Shown piece after piece: positions 8,416 to 18,763 of a DNA stretch of 64,000 bases. This DNA is from Streptomyces sp. TG1A-8. GTDB taxonomy: Bacteria > Actinomycetota > Actinomycetes > Streptomycetales > Streptomycetaceae. A program made the translations under genes and the position numbers. Each line of letters begins with the position of its first letter. Position 1 is the stretch's first letter. Location of the stretch: contig NZ_JASTLB010000001.1 of the NCBI RefSeq assembly GCF_030499535.1, positions 5,518,001 through 5,582,000 on the forward strand, read 5' to 3'. The notes under the pieces are model-generated. The model did not search any database. It saw only the letters and a list, made by a program, of their open reading frames with translations, and was not told the origin of the DNA.

Positions 8416-10242
8416 TCAGCCGCCGTAGGCCCCCGACGCCGTAAGCCGCAGCGCGGTGTCGATCAGCGGGACGTGGCTGAAGGCCTGGGGGAAGTTGCCC
8501 ACCTGGCGCTTCAGGCGCGGGTCCCACTCCTCGGCGAGCAGACCGAGGTCGTTGCGCAGGGCGAGCAGCTTCTCGAACAGCCGGCGGGCCTCGTCCACCC
8601 GGCCGATCATCGCCAGGTCGTCCGCCATCCAGAACGAGCACGCGAGGAACGCGCCCTCGTCGCCGGGCAGACCGTCGACGCCCGCGTCCTGGCCCTCGGT
8701 CGGGTAGCGCAGGATGAACCCGTCCGGGGTGGACAGCTCGCGCTGGATCGCCTCGATGGTGCCGATGACCCGCTTGTCGTCCGGCGGCAGGAAGCCCATC
8801 TGCGGGATGAGCAGCAAGGACGCGTCCAGCTCCTTGGAGCCGTAGGACTGGGTGAAGGTGTTGCGCTCCTCGTCGTAGCCCTTCTCGCACACGTCCCGGT
8901 GGATGTCGTCGCGCAGTTCGCGCCAGCGCTCCAGCGGGCCGTCCGCGTCACCGGACTCGATCAGCTTGATGGTGCGGTCCACCGCCACCCAGGCCATCAC
9001 CTTGGAGTGCACGAAGTGCCGGCGCGGCCCGCGCACCTCCCAGATCCCCTCGTCCGGGTCCTGCCAGTGGCCCTCCAGGTAGCTGATCAGCTTCAGCTGG
9101 AGCAGGGAGGCGTAGTCGTTGCGGGCCAGACCCGTCATGTGCGCCAGGTGCAGGGCCTCGGTGACCTCGCCGTACACGTCCAGCTGGAGCTGGTGCGCGG
9201 CGCCGTTGCCGACCCGGACCGGGGCCGAGCCCTCGTAGCCGGGCAGCCAGTCCAGCTCGGCCTCGCCCAGCTCGCGCTCACCGGCGATGCCGTACATGAT
9301 CTGCAGGTTCTCCGGGTCGCCGGCGACCGCGCGCAGCAGCCACTCGCGCCAGGCGCGGGCCTCCTCGCGGTAGCCGGTGCGCAGCAGCGAGGACAGGGTG
9401 ATCGCCGCGTCCCGCAGCCACGTGTAGCGGTAGTCCCAGTTGCGCACGCCGCCGATGTCCTCGGGCAGCGAGGTGGTGGGGGCCGCGACGATGCCGCCCG
9501 TGGGGGCGTACGTCAGGGCCTTCAGGGTGATCAGCGAGCGGACCACCGCCTCGCGGTACGGGCCGTGGTACGTGCAGTGCTCGACCCACTCGCGCCAGAA
9601 GTCCTCCGTCGCCTCCAGCGACTGCTCCGGCTCCGGAAGCGGCGGCGGCTGCTTGTGCGAGGGCTCCCACGAGATCGTGAAGGCGATCCGGTCACCCGGG
9701 GCGACCGTGAAGTCCGCGTACGTGGTCAGCGCCTTGCCGTAGGTGTCGATCTCCGTGTCGAACCACACGGAGTCGGGTCCGGCGACCGCCACCGTCCGGC
9801 CCTCGTGCTTGTGCACCCAGGGCACCACGCGGCCGTAGGAGAAGCGCATCCGCAGCGCCGAGCGCATCGGCACCCGGCCGGTGACGCCCTCCACGATCCG
9901 GATCAGCTGGGGGGCGCCGTCACGCGGGGGCATGAAATCGGTCACGCGGACCGTGCCGCGCGGGGTGTCCCACTCCGATTCCAGGACCAGCGAGTCGCCG
10001 CGGTAGCCGCGCCGGGCCGCCCTGGGCGGTTCCGCGTCGGCCGCGTGCGCCGGGCCGAGCCGCCAGAAGCCGTGCTCCTCGGTACCCAGCAGACCGGCGA
10101 AGATGGCATGCGAGTCGAAGCGGGGCAGGCACAGCCAGTCCACTGTGCCGTCCCGGCAGACCAGGGCTGCGGTCTGCATGTCTCCGATGAGTGCGTAGTC
10201 TTCGATGCGCCCGGCCACGTGCAACTCCAGTCGAACGGCCAC
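8416..10242 (-). CDS. GH15 family glycoside hydrolase (glucoamylase/trehalase-like)
   Basis: A 608-residue cytoplasmic enzyme. The N-terminus has the pattern IEDYALIGDMQTAALVCRDG typical of actinobacterial GH15 proteins, several of which are trehalases. The (alpha/alpha)6 domain contains RNWDYRYTWLRDAAIT, the substrate-binding tryptophan block. Near the end is LLAEEWDP, where the second catalytic Glu is expected. The GTG at 10242 has a strong purine-rich site (GGGGGG) in front of it. It is divergent from pyrG and probably acts on trehalose or a glucan oligomer; the substrate is inferred, not visible. Confidence 0.9.
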   Translation of the reverse strand: MAVRLELHVAGRIEDYALIGDMQTAALVCRDGTVDWLCLPRFDSHAIFAGLLGTEEHGFWRLGPAHAADAEPPRAARRGYRGDSLVLESEWDTPRGTVRVTDFMPPRDGAPQLIRIVEGVTGRVPMRSALRMRFSYGRVVPWVHKHEGRTVAVAGPDSVWFDTEIDTYGKALTTYADFTVAPGDRIAFTISWEPSHKQPPPLPEPEQSLEATEDFWREWVEHCTYHGPYREAVVRSLITLKALTYAPTGGIVAAPTTSLPEDIGGVRNWDYRYTWLRDAAITLSSLLRTGYREEARAWREWLLRAVAGDPENLQIMYGIAGERELGEAELDWLPGYEGSAPVRVGNGAAHQLQLDVYGEVTEALHLAHMTGLARNDYASLLQLKLISYLEGHWQDPDEGIWEVRGPRRHFVHSKVMAWVAVDRTIKLIESGDADGPLERWRELRDDIHRDVCEKGYDEERNTFTQSYGSKELDASLLLIPQMGFLPPDDKRVIGTIEAIQRELSTPDGFILRYPTEGQDAGVDGLPGDEGAFLACSFWMADDLAMIGRVDEARRLFEKLLALRNDLGLLAEEWDPRLKRQVGNFPQAFSHVPLIDTALRLTASGAYGG

Positions 10243-10750
10243 GTCACCCCCCGAGCAGGGGGCTGTCGCTGATGAGGTCAGGGGGGTTGTTGTTGTGCGT
10301 CGTTGAGCGGTGAAGCAAAGCAGCCCGCCGAGTCCTAGGGCAAAACGGCAGTCTTTGCTCAACGAACTGCCGCGCTCTCGTTGTTCCGGAGGATGCGGGC
10401 GGGGGTGTGCCGTCGTTCCGGCCGGGCTCGGCAGTGAGTGTCCGAGCAGGATACGACGCGACCAGATGATCTGTGTGCCGCTCCGGACAACCCGTGTGGG
10501 CCGAACGGGTGAGCGCCGGGTGATGCCGGGTGGTCGTGCGGGCCCGGGACGGCCGGGTTGCGGGCGCTGGGTGTCCGCGCGGGTGCGGAGCGTGGCCGGG
10601 GGGCCATCTCCCTGCGGCGCTGATACCCTGGTAGCCCGTGGACCGGTGGGCGAGAAAACCCCCGAACCGCAGCGACGGCACCTCCGGCAGCGTCCGGGAC
10701 GGCAGCCGCACCGCACGACAGACCGCGACCACGGGAGCCCCCTCTTGGCC
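10243..10750. other. Divergent GH15/pyrG control region, 508 bases
   Basis: No gene seen. Base runs CGTTGAGC..GCAAAG (10301-10320) and CTTTGCTCAACG (10353-10364) are partly complementary and could form a hairpin in the GH15 leader. TGATACCCT near 10620 is a possible -10 for pyrG. Both are weak suggestions. Confidence 0.35.
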
Positions 10751-12418
<1,668 letters not shown>

Positions 12419-12518
12419 CGCACCAGTTGTACGGTGGCCGGGGTACTCATCCGCGAGGTGGGCACCCCGGTCGTCGTACGAGGCCGGTTTTCCTCTCGCA
12501 CGTGTGGAAGGACAGGGC

Positions 12519-13145
12519 ATGACGATCAAGGACATCCCCGAGGAGTGGGAGATCCGGGCGACCACGACCCCGTTCACCGGCAGCAAGACCTCCGTCCGCA
12601 CCGACGACGTGGTCATGCCCGACGGCTCCGTGGTCCACCGCGACTACCAGGTGCACCCCGGCTCGGTCGCCGTCCTCGCCCTGGACGAACAGGACCGGGT
12701 CCTGCTCATCAACCAGTACCGCCACCCGGTGCGGCACAAGCTGTGGGAGATCCCGGCCGGCCTGCTCGACGTGCCCGGCGAGAACCCGCTGCACGCCGCA
12801 CAGCGCGAGCTGTACGAGGAGGCGCACGTCAAGGCCGGGGACTGGCGGGTGCTGACCGACGTGTACACCACTCCCGGCGGCTGCGACGAGGCCGTGCGGA
12901 TCTTCCTCGCCCGCGAGCTGTCCGACGCCGAGGGCGAGCGCTTCGAGGCGGAGCACGAGGAGACCGACATGCAGCACGCGCGCGTGCCGGTCGACGAGCT
13001 GGTGCGCCGGGTGCTGGCCGGGGACGTGCACAACAACTGCCTCGTCGTCGGCGTGCTGTCCCTGGTCGCCGCGCGCGGCGGGGACGGACTGGACGTCCTG
13101 CGCCCGGCCGACGCCCCCTGGCCCGCGCGCCCCTTCACCTCCTGA
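12519..13145 (+). CDS. NUDIX hydrolase, ADP-ribose pyrophosphatase-like
   Basis: A 208-residue NUDIX protein. The Nudix box runs from GLLDVPGENPLHAA through QRELYEEAHVKAG, with the metal-binding REL-EE core intact. N-terminal VHRDYQVHPGSVAVLALDE and the INQYRHPVRHKLWEIPAG segment match the ADP-sugar pyrophosphatase branch, which hydrolyses ADP-ribose to AMP and ribose-5-phosphate. ATG at 12519 is preceded by GGAAGGACAGG; an in-frame GTG five codons earlier is less well placed. Exact substrate is inferred from family. Confidence 0.88.
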   Translation: MTIKDIPEEWEIRATTTPFTGSKTSVRTDDVVMPDGSVVHRDYQVHPGSVAVLALDEQDRVLLINQYRHPVRHKLWEIPAGLLDVPGENPLHAAQRELYEEAHVKAGDWRVLTDVYTTPGGCDEAVRIFLARELSDAEGERFEAEHEETDMQHARVPVDELVRRVLAGDVHNNCLVVGVLSLVAARGGDGLDVLRPADAPWPARPFTS

Positions 13146-13315
13146 CGCCGCGGGGGCGACATCCGGCCATCCGGTGTGACGATCGCCTGATCCGATCGGG
13201 GGATGCGCCCGCCGCGCTCCGCGGGGAACGCCACGGAGCCTGAACTAGGCTCTGGAAAACGCCCGTACCGGAGACCCGGCGGGCTTGCGCGTGCGGTGGG
13301 ACGGGAGTGTGGCCC

Positions 13316-15373
13316 GTGACGGATCAGGCGGTGGACGCAGGTGGTGTGCGGTTGTCGGCGCACTCGGCCACGGGGGGCCATTTCCTGGGGCGCACACGGG
13401 AGTTGAAGGAACTGCGTGCGGACATCGAGCGCGCGGGCCTGGACACCCTCTCCGGCCGCAAGGCCCCCCGCGCGCGCGTCCTGCTCATCGCCGGCCGTCC
13501 CGGCTCCGGCCGCAGCGCCCTCGCCGCGGAACTCGTCCGCCAGGTCGCCGACCGCTACCCCGACGGAGTGCTGCGGGCCCGGCTCAGCGACCCCGACGGC
13601 ACCCCGGTCCCGGTCGAACGCACCGCCCGCGAACTGCTCGCCGCGCTGGACGTGCGGGCCCCGGCGGGAGCCGCCGAGGACGACCTGACCGAGGCGCTGC
13701 GCGCCGCCCTCGCCGGGCGGCGGGCGCTGCTCCTGCTGGACGACGCCGCGGGCGCCGAACAGGTCGACGCGCTGCTCCCGGACGCCCCCGACTGCCTGGT
13801 CGTGGCCGTCTCCCGCGGTCCGCTCACCGGCATCGCCGACGTCCGCCCCTGCACCCTGGGCGGCCTGGACACCAAGTCGTCGGTGCAACTGCTCACCCGG
13901 TACGCCGGCGCGGTGCGCGTCACCGTCGACCCGCGGTCGGCCGAGAGCCTGGCCGAGGCCTGCCAGGGCCAGCCGGCCGCGCTCACCCTGGCCGGCGGCT
14001 GGCTCGCCGCCCGCCCCACGGCCGCGCTCTCCGACCTCGCCAAGCGCCTGCACGCCGACACCGGCGACGGCACCCCGCTCGCCCGCGTCTTCCGGCTCGT
14101 CCACGAGCAGTTGCCCGCCCCGGCCGCCCGGATACTGCGGCTGCTGTCGCTGGCCCCGGCCGGGCTGATCGACCCGCACACCGCCTCGGCCCTCGCCGGC
14201 TGCTCGGTCGGCGGCGTCCGCGCCACCCTGGACGAGTTCGTCACCCTCGGCCTGCTGCACGCCGTGGACTCCCCGCTGCCCGAGTACGACGTCCCCGGCT
14301 GCCTGCACCCCATGCTGCGCGCCCTCGCCGAGAGCCGGGACCGCCCGGCCGAGCTGCAGCTGGCCCGCGCCCGGATGCTGGAGCGGACCGTCCGGCTGCT
14401 GCAGGCCTGCCGGGCGATCACCGGGACGGACGACCCGCAGTCCCGGGAGAAGCTCGGCGGGCTGCCCCCCGAGCTGCGCTTCCCCACTCCCCGCGCGGCC
14501 GCCGACTGGCTGCGCGTCCGGCGGCCCGCGCTGCTGGCCGCCGCCCGTCTCGCGGTGGCCGACGGCGAGCTGGACACCCTCGCCCGGCGGTTGATGTCCC
14601 AGCTGGTCAGGGCCCTCGTGGCGCACGAGGGCACCCAGGCCGCCGCGGCCGACCTGTACGGCGTCCACGGCCTGGTCCTCGACGTCGCCGAGCGGCGCGG
14701 ACTGCCCCGGGAGAAGGCCGCGGCCCTGCTGAACCTGGGCGACCTGGACGCCCGGACCGGCCGCACCCGCGACGCGCTGGCCCGCTACCGGGCCGCCCTG
14801 GACGCGGGACGCGAGGCGAACGACCCGTATGCGACCGGCCGCGCGATGGAATCCGTAGGCGGCGCCTACCAGGAACTGGCCGACCACGACCGGGCCGCGG
14901 ACTGGTTCGGCCGGGCGCTGGCCGAGCGGCTGGCCCGGGGCGAGCGCGCGCAGGCCGCCCGGCTGTACGGCCGGATCGCCACCGCCCACACCTACGCGGG
15001 CCGCTACGGCGAGGCGCTCAGGAACTGGCGGGCCGCCGCGGCCGGACACCGCAAGGAGGGCGATGTGGCCGCCCACGCGCGCGCGTTGAGCGAACTGGCC
15101 CGGGTCCAGGAGTACGCGGGGCGGCCCGAGGAGGCGCTGCGCACCTGCCTGGAGGCGGTGGAGTGGGCGCGGCGCGCCGAGGACGCGCGGCTGCAGGCGG
15201 CGCTCCAGCTCCGGCTGGCCGACACCCTGGACCGGCTCGGCGACCCCGCGGCGGCCCGTCTGCACCGCTCGGCGGCCGCGCGCATGCTGGACGAGGGGCC
15301 CCCGGAAGGCGAAGCAAGCCAGGAACAATCCGCTAACGCCTGCGAAATCCGCAGTGCATCCGACGAAGATTGA
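13316..15373 (+). CDS. NB-ARC-like ATPase with C-terminal TPR repeats, no DNA-binding domain
   Basis: A 685-residue protein. After a short N-terminus it has HFLGRTRELKEL, a P-loop LLIAGRPGSGRSALAAEL, and a Walker B-like ALLLLDDAAGAEQ, as in STAND ATPases of the AfsR group. The C-terminal third is built of TPR-type helices (for example GDLDARTGRTRDALARYRAA and AGRYGEALRNWRAAA). I see no SARP, LuxR or other effector domain, which is unusual for this architecture. GTG at 13316 is preferred because GGGAG sits nine bases upstream; a GTG at 13307 would abut that site. Function is unknown, probably signalling. Confidence 0.82.
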   Translation: MTDQAVDAGGVRLSAHSATGGHFLGRTRELKELRADIERAGLDTLSGRKAPRARVLLIAGRPGSGRSALAAELVRQVADRYPDGVLRARLSDPDGTPVPVERTARELLAALDVRAPAGAAEDDLTEALRAALAGRRALLLLDDAAGAEQVDALLPDAPDCLVVAVSRGPLTGIADVRPCTLGGLDTKSSVQLLTRYAGAVRVTVDPRSAESLAEACQGQPAALTLAGGWLAARPTAALSDLAKRLHADTGDGTPLARVFRLVHEQLPAPAARILRLLSLAPAGLIDPHTASALAGCSVGGVRATLDEFVTLGLLHAVDSPLPEYDVPGCLHPMLRALAESRDRPAELQLARARMLERTVRLLQACRAITGTDDPQSREKLGGLPPELRFPTPRAAADWLRVRRPALLAAARLAVADGELDTLARRLMSQLVRALVAHEGTQAAAADLYGVHGLVLDVAERRGLPREKAAALLNLGDLDARTGRTRDALARYRAALDAGREANDPYATGRAMESVGGAYQELADHDRAADWFGRALAERLARGERAQAARLYGRIATAHTYAGRYGEALRNWRAAAAGHRKEGDVAAHARALSELARVQEYAGRPEEALRTCLEAVEWARRAEDARLQAALQLRLADTLDRLGDPAAARLHRSAAARMLDEGPPEGEASQEQSANACEIRSASDED

Positions 15374-15386
15374 TGCAATGGAAGGC

Positions 15387-15414
15387 TAGACAGTCGGAAC
15401 ACCTTCATTAAACT
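15387..15414 (+). promoter_or_regulatory. Putative ald promoter
   Basis: TAGACA (15387-15392) and TAAACT (15409-15414) are separated by 16 bases, resembling a vegetative sigma-70 type promoter just after the upstream stop codon. It lies in an AT-richer pocket. Confidence 0.4.
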
Positions 15415-15521
15415 GGCTCTGCCGCACGTTCTCCTGCGGTGTCTCCCGGTGTGCCCCGCATGCCTGGGTATGTCATGCATCACACCCCTCCATACCCTCT
15501 GAGCCAAGGACCGTGATCGAC

Positions 15522-16637
15522 GTGAAGGTCGGCATCCCCCGCGAGGTCAAGAACAACGAGTTCCGGGTGGCCATCACCCCCGCCGGTGTGCACGAGCTGG
15601 TGCGCCACGGGCACCAGGTCGTCGTCGAGCGGGGCGCCGGCCTCGGTTCCTCGATCACGGACGCCGAGTACGTGGCCGCCGGCGCCGGGATCCTGGACAC
15701 CGCCGACGAGGTCTGGGCCGCCGCCGACCTGCTGCTGAAGGTCAAGGAGCCCATCGCCGAGGAGTACCACCGCCTCCGCAAGGACCAGACCCTCTTCACC
15801 TACCTGCACCTGGCCGCCTCCCGGGAGTGCACGGACGCCCTGCTGGCGTCCGGGACCACGGCGATCGCCTACGAGACCGTCGAGCTGCCCGGCCGCGGGC
15901 TGCCGCTGCTCGCCCCCATGTCCGAGGTCGCGGGCCGCCTGGCCCCGCAGGTCGGCGCCTACCACCTGATGCGCGCGGCCGGCGGCCGCGGCGTGCTGCC
16001 CGGTGGCGTCCCGGGCGTCACCCCGGCCAAGGCCGTCGTCATCGGCGGCGGTGTCTCCGGCTGGAACGCCACCCAGATCGCCGTCGGCATGGGCTTCGAC
16101 GTGACCCTGCTGGACCGCGACATCAACAAGCTGCGCGAGGCCGACAGGATCTTCGGCACCCGGGTCAAGGCGATCATGTCCAACTCCTTCGAGCTGGAGA
16201 AGGCCGTCCTCGACGCCGACCTGGTCATCGGCGCGGTCCTCATCCCGGGCGCCAAGGCCCCGAAGCTGGTCACCAACGAGCTGGTGTCGCGGATGAAGCC
16301 CGGGAGTGTCCTTGTCGACATCGCGATCGACCAGGGCGGCTGCTTCGAGGACTCCCGCCCCACCACGCACGCCGAGCCGACCTTCCGGGTCCACGACTCG
16401 GTCCTCTACTGCGTCGCCAACATGCCCGGAGCGGTGCCGAACACCTCCACCAACGCCCTCACCAACGCGACGCTGCCCTACATCGTCTCCCTCGCCGACA
16501 ACGGCTGGGCGGAGGCGCTGCGCCGCGACCGCGCACTCGCCAAGGGGCTCAACACCCACGACGGCAAGGTCGTGTACAAGGAGGTCGCCGAGGCGCACGG
16601 CCTGGAGCACGTGGAGCTGGACTCCCTGCTCGGCTGA
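15522..16637 (+). CDS. ald: Alanine dehydrogenase
   Basis: A 371-residue NAD-dependent L-alanine dehydrogenase that interconverts alanine and pyruvate plus ammonia. N-terminal VGIPREVKNNEFRVAITPAG holds the substrate-binding Arg and Lys region. The Rossmann fold is at AVVIGGGVSGWNATQIA, and FTYLHLAAS and VDIAIDQGGCFEDSRPTTH are family signatures. GTG at 15522 gives the usual family start and sits 11 bases after AAGGA; the GTG at 15513 is only two bases from that site. No Lrp-type AldR gene is adjacent, unlike mycobacteria. Confidence 0.95.
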   Translation: MKVGIPREVKNNEFRVAITPAGVHELVRHGHQVVVERGAGLGSSITDAEYVAAGAGILDTADEVWAAADLLLKVKEPIAEEYHRLRKDQTLFTYLHLAASRECTDALLASGTTAIAYETVELPGRGLPLLAPMSEVAGRLAPQVGAYHLMRAAGGRGVLPGGVPGVTPAKAVVIGGGVSGWNATQIAVGMGFDVTLLDRDINKLREADRIFGTRVKAIMSNSFELEKAVLDADLVIGAVLIPGAKAPKLVTNELVSRMKPGSVLVDIAIDQGGCFEDSRPTTHAEPTFRVHDSVLYCVANMPGAVPNTSTNALTNATLPYIVSLADNGWAEALRRDRALAKGLNTHDGKVVYKEVAEAHGLEHVELDSLLG

Positions 16638-16714
16638 GCCGACCGGCCCGCGGAGTCGCCAAGTCGCCGTTGTGCAAAAGGCGATTCGTCAACTCGGGTC
16701 GTCAACCGCACGCG

Positions 16715-16749
16715 TCCGGCCGGACCTTGCCCGACAAGGTCCGGCCGGA
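16715..16749 (+). terminator. Terminator hairpin after ald
   Basis: A perfect 15-bp stem, arms 16715-16729 and 16735-16749 with a 5-base loop, 78 bases beyond the ald stop. Confidence 0.75.
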
Positions 16750-16906
16750 TGTGTGTATGGTCACTTTGCGGCACTCGGCCTTCTCGTCTCGAACGCGCCC
16801 CTTCAGCCGATTCGTACACCACCGAAATCCGCCGCGCGACGGCCGTACGCCCTTGACAGAGGGATGTTTCATTGCCGACACATCCTGCCGGGTCCGGCGG
16901 ATTGTG

Positions 16907-16936
16907 TTGCTGCGGACCGCCGACACGCCATAGAGT
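16907..16936 (+). promoter_or_regulatory. Putative promoter of the parA-like operon
   Basis: TTGCTG (16907-16912) and TAGAGT (16931-16936) are spaced 18 bases apart, about 75 bases before the start codon. A TTGACA at 16853-16858 lacks a good partner at the right distance. Confidence 0.45.
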
Positions 16937-17009
16937 CGCCAACCGTCGGCATGGTGCCACGCTGACCTTGTCTAGAAGTTCCCTGGTCACCAAGGAGGTA
17001 AGACGACTT

Positions 17010-18185
17010 GTGAATGAGTCGACATTTTCTCCCGGGGGTGGTCAACCAGGAATGCCTGTACGGGGCCAGGGCTCCGCGGGATTCGAGGCTGTCGGCTCCG
17101 TCGCTGTGCGCACCTTCGCAGCCCACCAGAGTCCGGGCTCGCAGCCGGCCCGGAGAGCACACCAGAGCATGGATGGCCATCACGTGAACGCCATGGCCGG
17201 CGACGGAAGTGGCGCGCCCCACAACCATTTCGCCGACTACGACGAACTGCCCGAGGGGCACTTCTACGACCCCGACGCCGAGTACGAGCCCGATCCCGAG
17301 TACGCGGCCACGCTCGCGCCCGACGCGGCCCGCCAGCGCCGTGAGCGCATCGGCCCGACCGGACGCCCCCTGCCGTACTTCCCGATCCCGGGCCCGCTGA
17401 CCGACCACGGTCCCGCGAAGATCATCGCGATGTGCAACCAGAAGGGCGGCGTCGGCAAGACGACGTCGACCATCAACCTGGGTGCCGCGCTCGCGGAGTA
17501 CGGCCGGCGCGTGCTGCTCGTGGACTTCGACCCGCAGGGCGCGCTGTCGGTGGGTCTCGGTGTCAACCCGATGGAGCTGGACCTCACGGTCTACAACCTG
17601 CTCATGGAGCGGGGCATGTCCGCGGACGAGGTCCTGCTGAAGACGGCGGTCCCCAACATGGACCTGCTGCCCAGCAACATCGACCTGTCGGCCGCCGAGG
17701 TGCAGCTGGTCTCCGAGGTCGCGCGCGAGTCGACGCTGCAGCGCGCCCTGAAGCCGCTGCTGCCCGACTACGACTACGTCGTCATCGACTGCCAGCCCTC
17801 GCTCGGCCTGCTCACGGTCAACGCACTGACGGCCGCGCACAAGGTGATCGTGCCGCTGGAGTGCGAGTTCTTCGCCCTGCGCGGCGTGGCCCTGCTGACG
17901 GAGACCATCGAGAAGGTCCAGGAGCGGCTCAACCCCGAGCTGGAACTGGACGGCATCCTCGCCACGATGTACGACTCGCGCACGGTGCACAGCCGCGAGG
18001 TGCTGGCCCGCGTGGTCGAGGCCTTCGACGACCACGTCTACCACACGGTCATCGGCCGCACGGTCCGCTTCCCGGAGACCACGGTCGCCGGTGAGCCGAT
18101 CACCACCTACGCCTCCAACTCCGTCGGCGCCGCCGCCTACCGCCAGCTCGCCAGGGAGGTGCTCGCCCGGTGTCACGCCGAGTGA
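17010..18185 (+). CDS. ParA family ATPase (second chromosomal ParA/Soj-like)
   Basis: A 391-residue ParA-type ATPase. An N-terminal extension of about 130 residues, rich in Asp, Glu and Tyr (for example YDELPEGHFYDPDAEYEPD), precedes the ATPase domain. That domain has the deviant Walker A IAMCNQKGGVGKTTSTINLG, switch LLVDFDPQGALSVGLG and VVIDCQPSLGLLTVNAL. GTG at 17010 has AAGGAGG 11 bases upstream. No parB is present. Instead the gene overlaps one for a small putative DNA-binding protein, then scpA and scpB follow, so a chromosome-organisation role is likely. The oriC-linked ParA of Streptomyces is a different gene. Confidence 0.9.
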   Translation: MNESTFSPGGGQPGMPVRGQGSAGFEAVGSVAVRTFAAHQSPGSQPARRAHQSMDGHHVNAMAGDGSGAPHNHFADYDELPEGHFYDPDAEYEPDPEYAATLAPDAARQRRERIGPTGRPLPYFPIPGPLTDHGPAKIIAMCNQKGGVGKTTSTINLGAALAEYGRRVLLVDFDPQGALSVGLGVNPMELDLTVYNLLMERGMSADEVLLKTAVPNMDLLPSNIDLSAAEVQLVSEVARESTLQRALKPLLPDYDYVVIDCQPSLGLLTVNALTAAHKVIVPLECEFFALRGVALLTETIEKVQERLNPELELDGILATMYDSRTVHSREVLARVVEAFDDHVYHTVIGRTVRFPETTVAGEPITTYASNSVGAAAYRQLAREVLARCHAE

Positions 18186-18724
18186 GTCTGCCCGGGGCCG
18201 ACGAACTGTTCCGCACGACCGGGGGGATGGCGCTCCAGCCGTCCACGCCCCGGCGCGGGGCCAACGGTGAGGCCCGGGTGCCGGCTCCCGCGGGGGAGAG
18301 CGACGAGGCGGCCGCCGCCGAGGACGTGCCGCAGTCGGTGCCCGTCCAGGGCGGCGACGGAGAGGGCGCGGAGCACGTCGCGGCGGACGCCGAGCAGACC
18401 GGGGCCGGCGAGTCCCGCGCCCGCCCGGCGCGGCGGCAGACGGCACCGGACGACGCTCCCGCGGCGGCGGCGCAGCCGGGCAAGCGGGGGCGGGGGGCCA
18501 CCCGGCGGCCCAGCGGGCGCGAACGCCACGACGAGAAGATCACGGTGTACGTCTCGGCCGAGGAACTGATGGACCTGGAACACGCCCGTCTGGTGCTCCG
18601 GGGCGAGCACGGACTGGCGGTGGACCGCGGGCGCATCGTCCGCGAGGCGGTGGCCGTGGTCCTGGCCGACCTGGAGTCCCGGGGCGACGCGAGCATCCTG
18701 GTACGGCGGCTGCGGGGCCGCTAG
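18170..18724 (+). CDS. Putative ribbon-helix-helix protein overlapping parA
   Basis: A 184-residue protein of unknown function, conserved next to this parA in Streptomyces as far as I recall. The first 120 residues are low-complexity (Ala, Gly, Glu, Pro rich). The last 60 look folded: a strand KITVYVSAEEL, a helix MDLEHARLVLRGEHGL, then RGRIVREAVAVVLADLES, which fits a ribbon-helix-helix DNA-binding unit. GTG at 18170 has AGGGAGG ten bases upstream and overlaps parA by 16 bases. A GTG at 18182 would give a classic GTGA overlap. It could be the DNA-binding partner of the ParA; that is inference. Confidence 0.72.
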   Translation: MSRRVSLPGADELFRTTGGMALQPSTPRRGANGEARVPAPAGESDEAAAAEDVPQSVPVQGGDGEGAEHVAADAEQTGAGESRARPARRQTAPDDAPAAAAQPGKRGRGATRRPSGRERHDEKITVYVSAEELMDLEHARLVLRGEHGLAVDRGRIVREAVAVVLADLESRGDASILVRRLRGR

Positions 18725-18763
18725 CCGGTTCCCCGGGCGGCAAGCGGTAGCCTGACGACGGCC

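Noticed and set aside
16853..16858. TTGACA as the parA -35
   Set aside because: No acceptable -10 at 16-19 bases; the TTGCTG/TAGAGT pair downstream fits better.
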